Below the pieces are notes generated by a model. That model was not told the DNA's origin, searched no databases, and saw nothing but the letters and a program-made list of their open reading frames with translations. 61,183 nucleotides of DNA from a virus: IMG/VR virus record IMGVR_UViG_3300023179_000113, positions 1 through 61,183 of that record, one strand, 5' to 3'. This document shows, piece by piece, positions 61,095-61,183 of the stretch (position 1 is its first letter; every line of letters begins with the position of its first letter). The position numbers and the translations under genes were made by a program.

Positions 61095-61183
61095 CTACTT
61101 ACCTTGCCCTCTGCGTGGTTTACGAGGTTTATTTCTGCTGGTTGCAGAGTACTTTGTATTTCTTCCATCACCCTGTCGAGTAT
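61095..61183 (-). CDS. 3' end of an unidentified basic protein, cut by window edge
   Basis: The frame is open from the window end to a TAG at 61095 and gives 28 residues, including 'RQGDGRNTKYSATSRNKPR' and ending 'RRGQGK'. The Arg/Lys/Gly-rich tail and the terminator right behind it make a true C-terminus likely. Too little is visible to name it. Confidence 0.6.
   Translation of the reverse strand, partial: TRQGDGRNTKYSATSRNKPRKPRRGQGK

Noticed and set aside
1-61183. tRNA genes, integrase, insertion sequences, photosynthesis genes
   Set aside because: I looked for cloverleaf-like gaps and known protein motifs in all gaps and frames and saw none; the gaps are too small for most.

Overview
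The window is part of the genome of a T4-like marine-type myovirus, most probably a cyanophage (the group now called Kyanoviridae). Three things point this way: AT-rich DNA; the T4 core set of replication, recombination, late-transcription, head, neck, tail and baseplate genes; and genes typical of cyanophages, namely hsp20, a cobS-like AAA+ gene, a DUF3110 gene otherwise known from cyanobacteria, Sm-like proteins and a DUF4815 structural protein. Every gene I accept lies on the minus strand, so the biological reading direction runs from high to low coordinates. The first gene (gp43, C-terminus missing) and the last (61095 onward, N-terminus missing) run off the window.

In reading order, 61183-18223 is the late virion block. 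It holds an unknown 3' gene end and a terminator, two uncharacterised genes, and then the baseplate wedge genes gp25, gp6, a 4016-residue gp7-like giant, gp8 and a 2495-residue DUF4815 protein. Next come two small conserved genes, the neck and sheath terminator genes gp13, gp14 and gp15, and the terminase genes gp16 and gp17 with a Cys-rich mosaic gene between them. Sheath gp18, tube gp19, portal gp20, an acidic core protein (gp67-like), three virion-type genes, protease gp21, scaffold gp22 and capsid gp23 follow. A strong terminator follows gp23. Many late genes carry a T4-type late promoter octamer (NATAAATA) just upstream.

18156-11621 is a recombination and late-transcription block: a tail-tube-fold protein, uvsY, uvsW, an Sm-like protein, the late sigma factor gp55, gp47, DUF3110 and gp46. 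11562-7306 holds a probable AAA+/VWA chaperone-type pair: a zinc-peptidase-plus-VWA protein and a CobS/MoxR ATPase. Between them lies a small basic protein whose N-terminus looks like the T4 capsid-targeting sequence. 7263-1 is the replication block: DUF3310, sliding clamp gp45, two further genes, clamp-loader gp44, an inserted Dam-type methylase, gp62, regA, hsp20, two Sm-like proteins and DNA polymerase gp43.

Early and replication units have sigma-70-type promoters, three of them with both boxes at 17-bp spacing. One is a perfect TTGACA-17-TATAAT whose -35 box lies inside the terminator hairpin of the preceding gene. Gene packing is very tight, with many ATGA, TAATG and TGATG overlaps. I saw no tRNA, CRISPR array, insertion sequence or integrase. 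No gene-free stretch exceeds 300 bases; the longest are 60941-61094 (a terminator and leader), 22119-22249 (a late promoter and a micro-ORF candidate) and 2099-2216 (a terminator and promoter).
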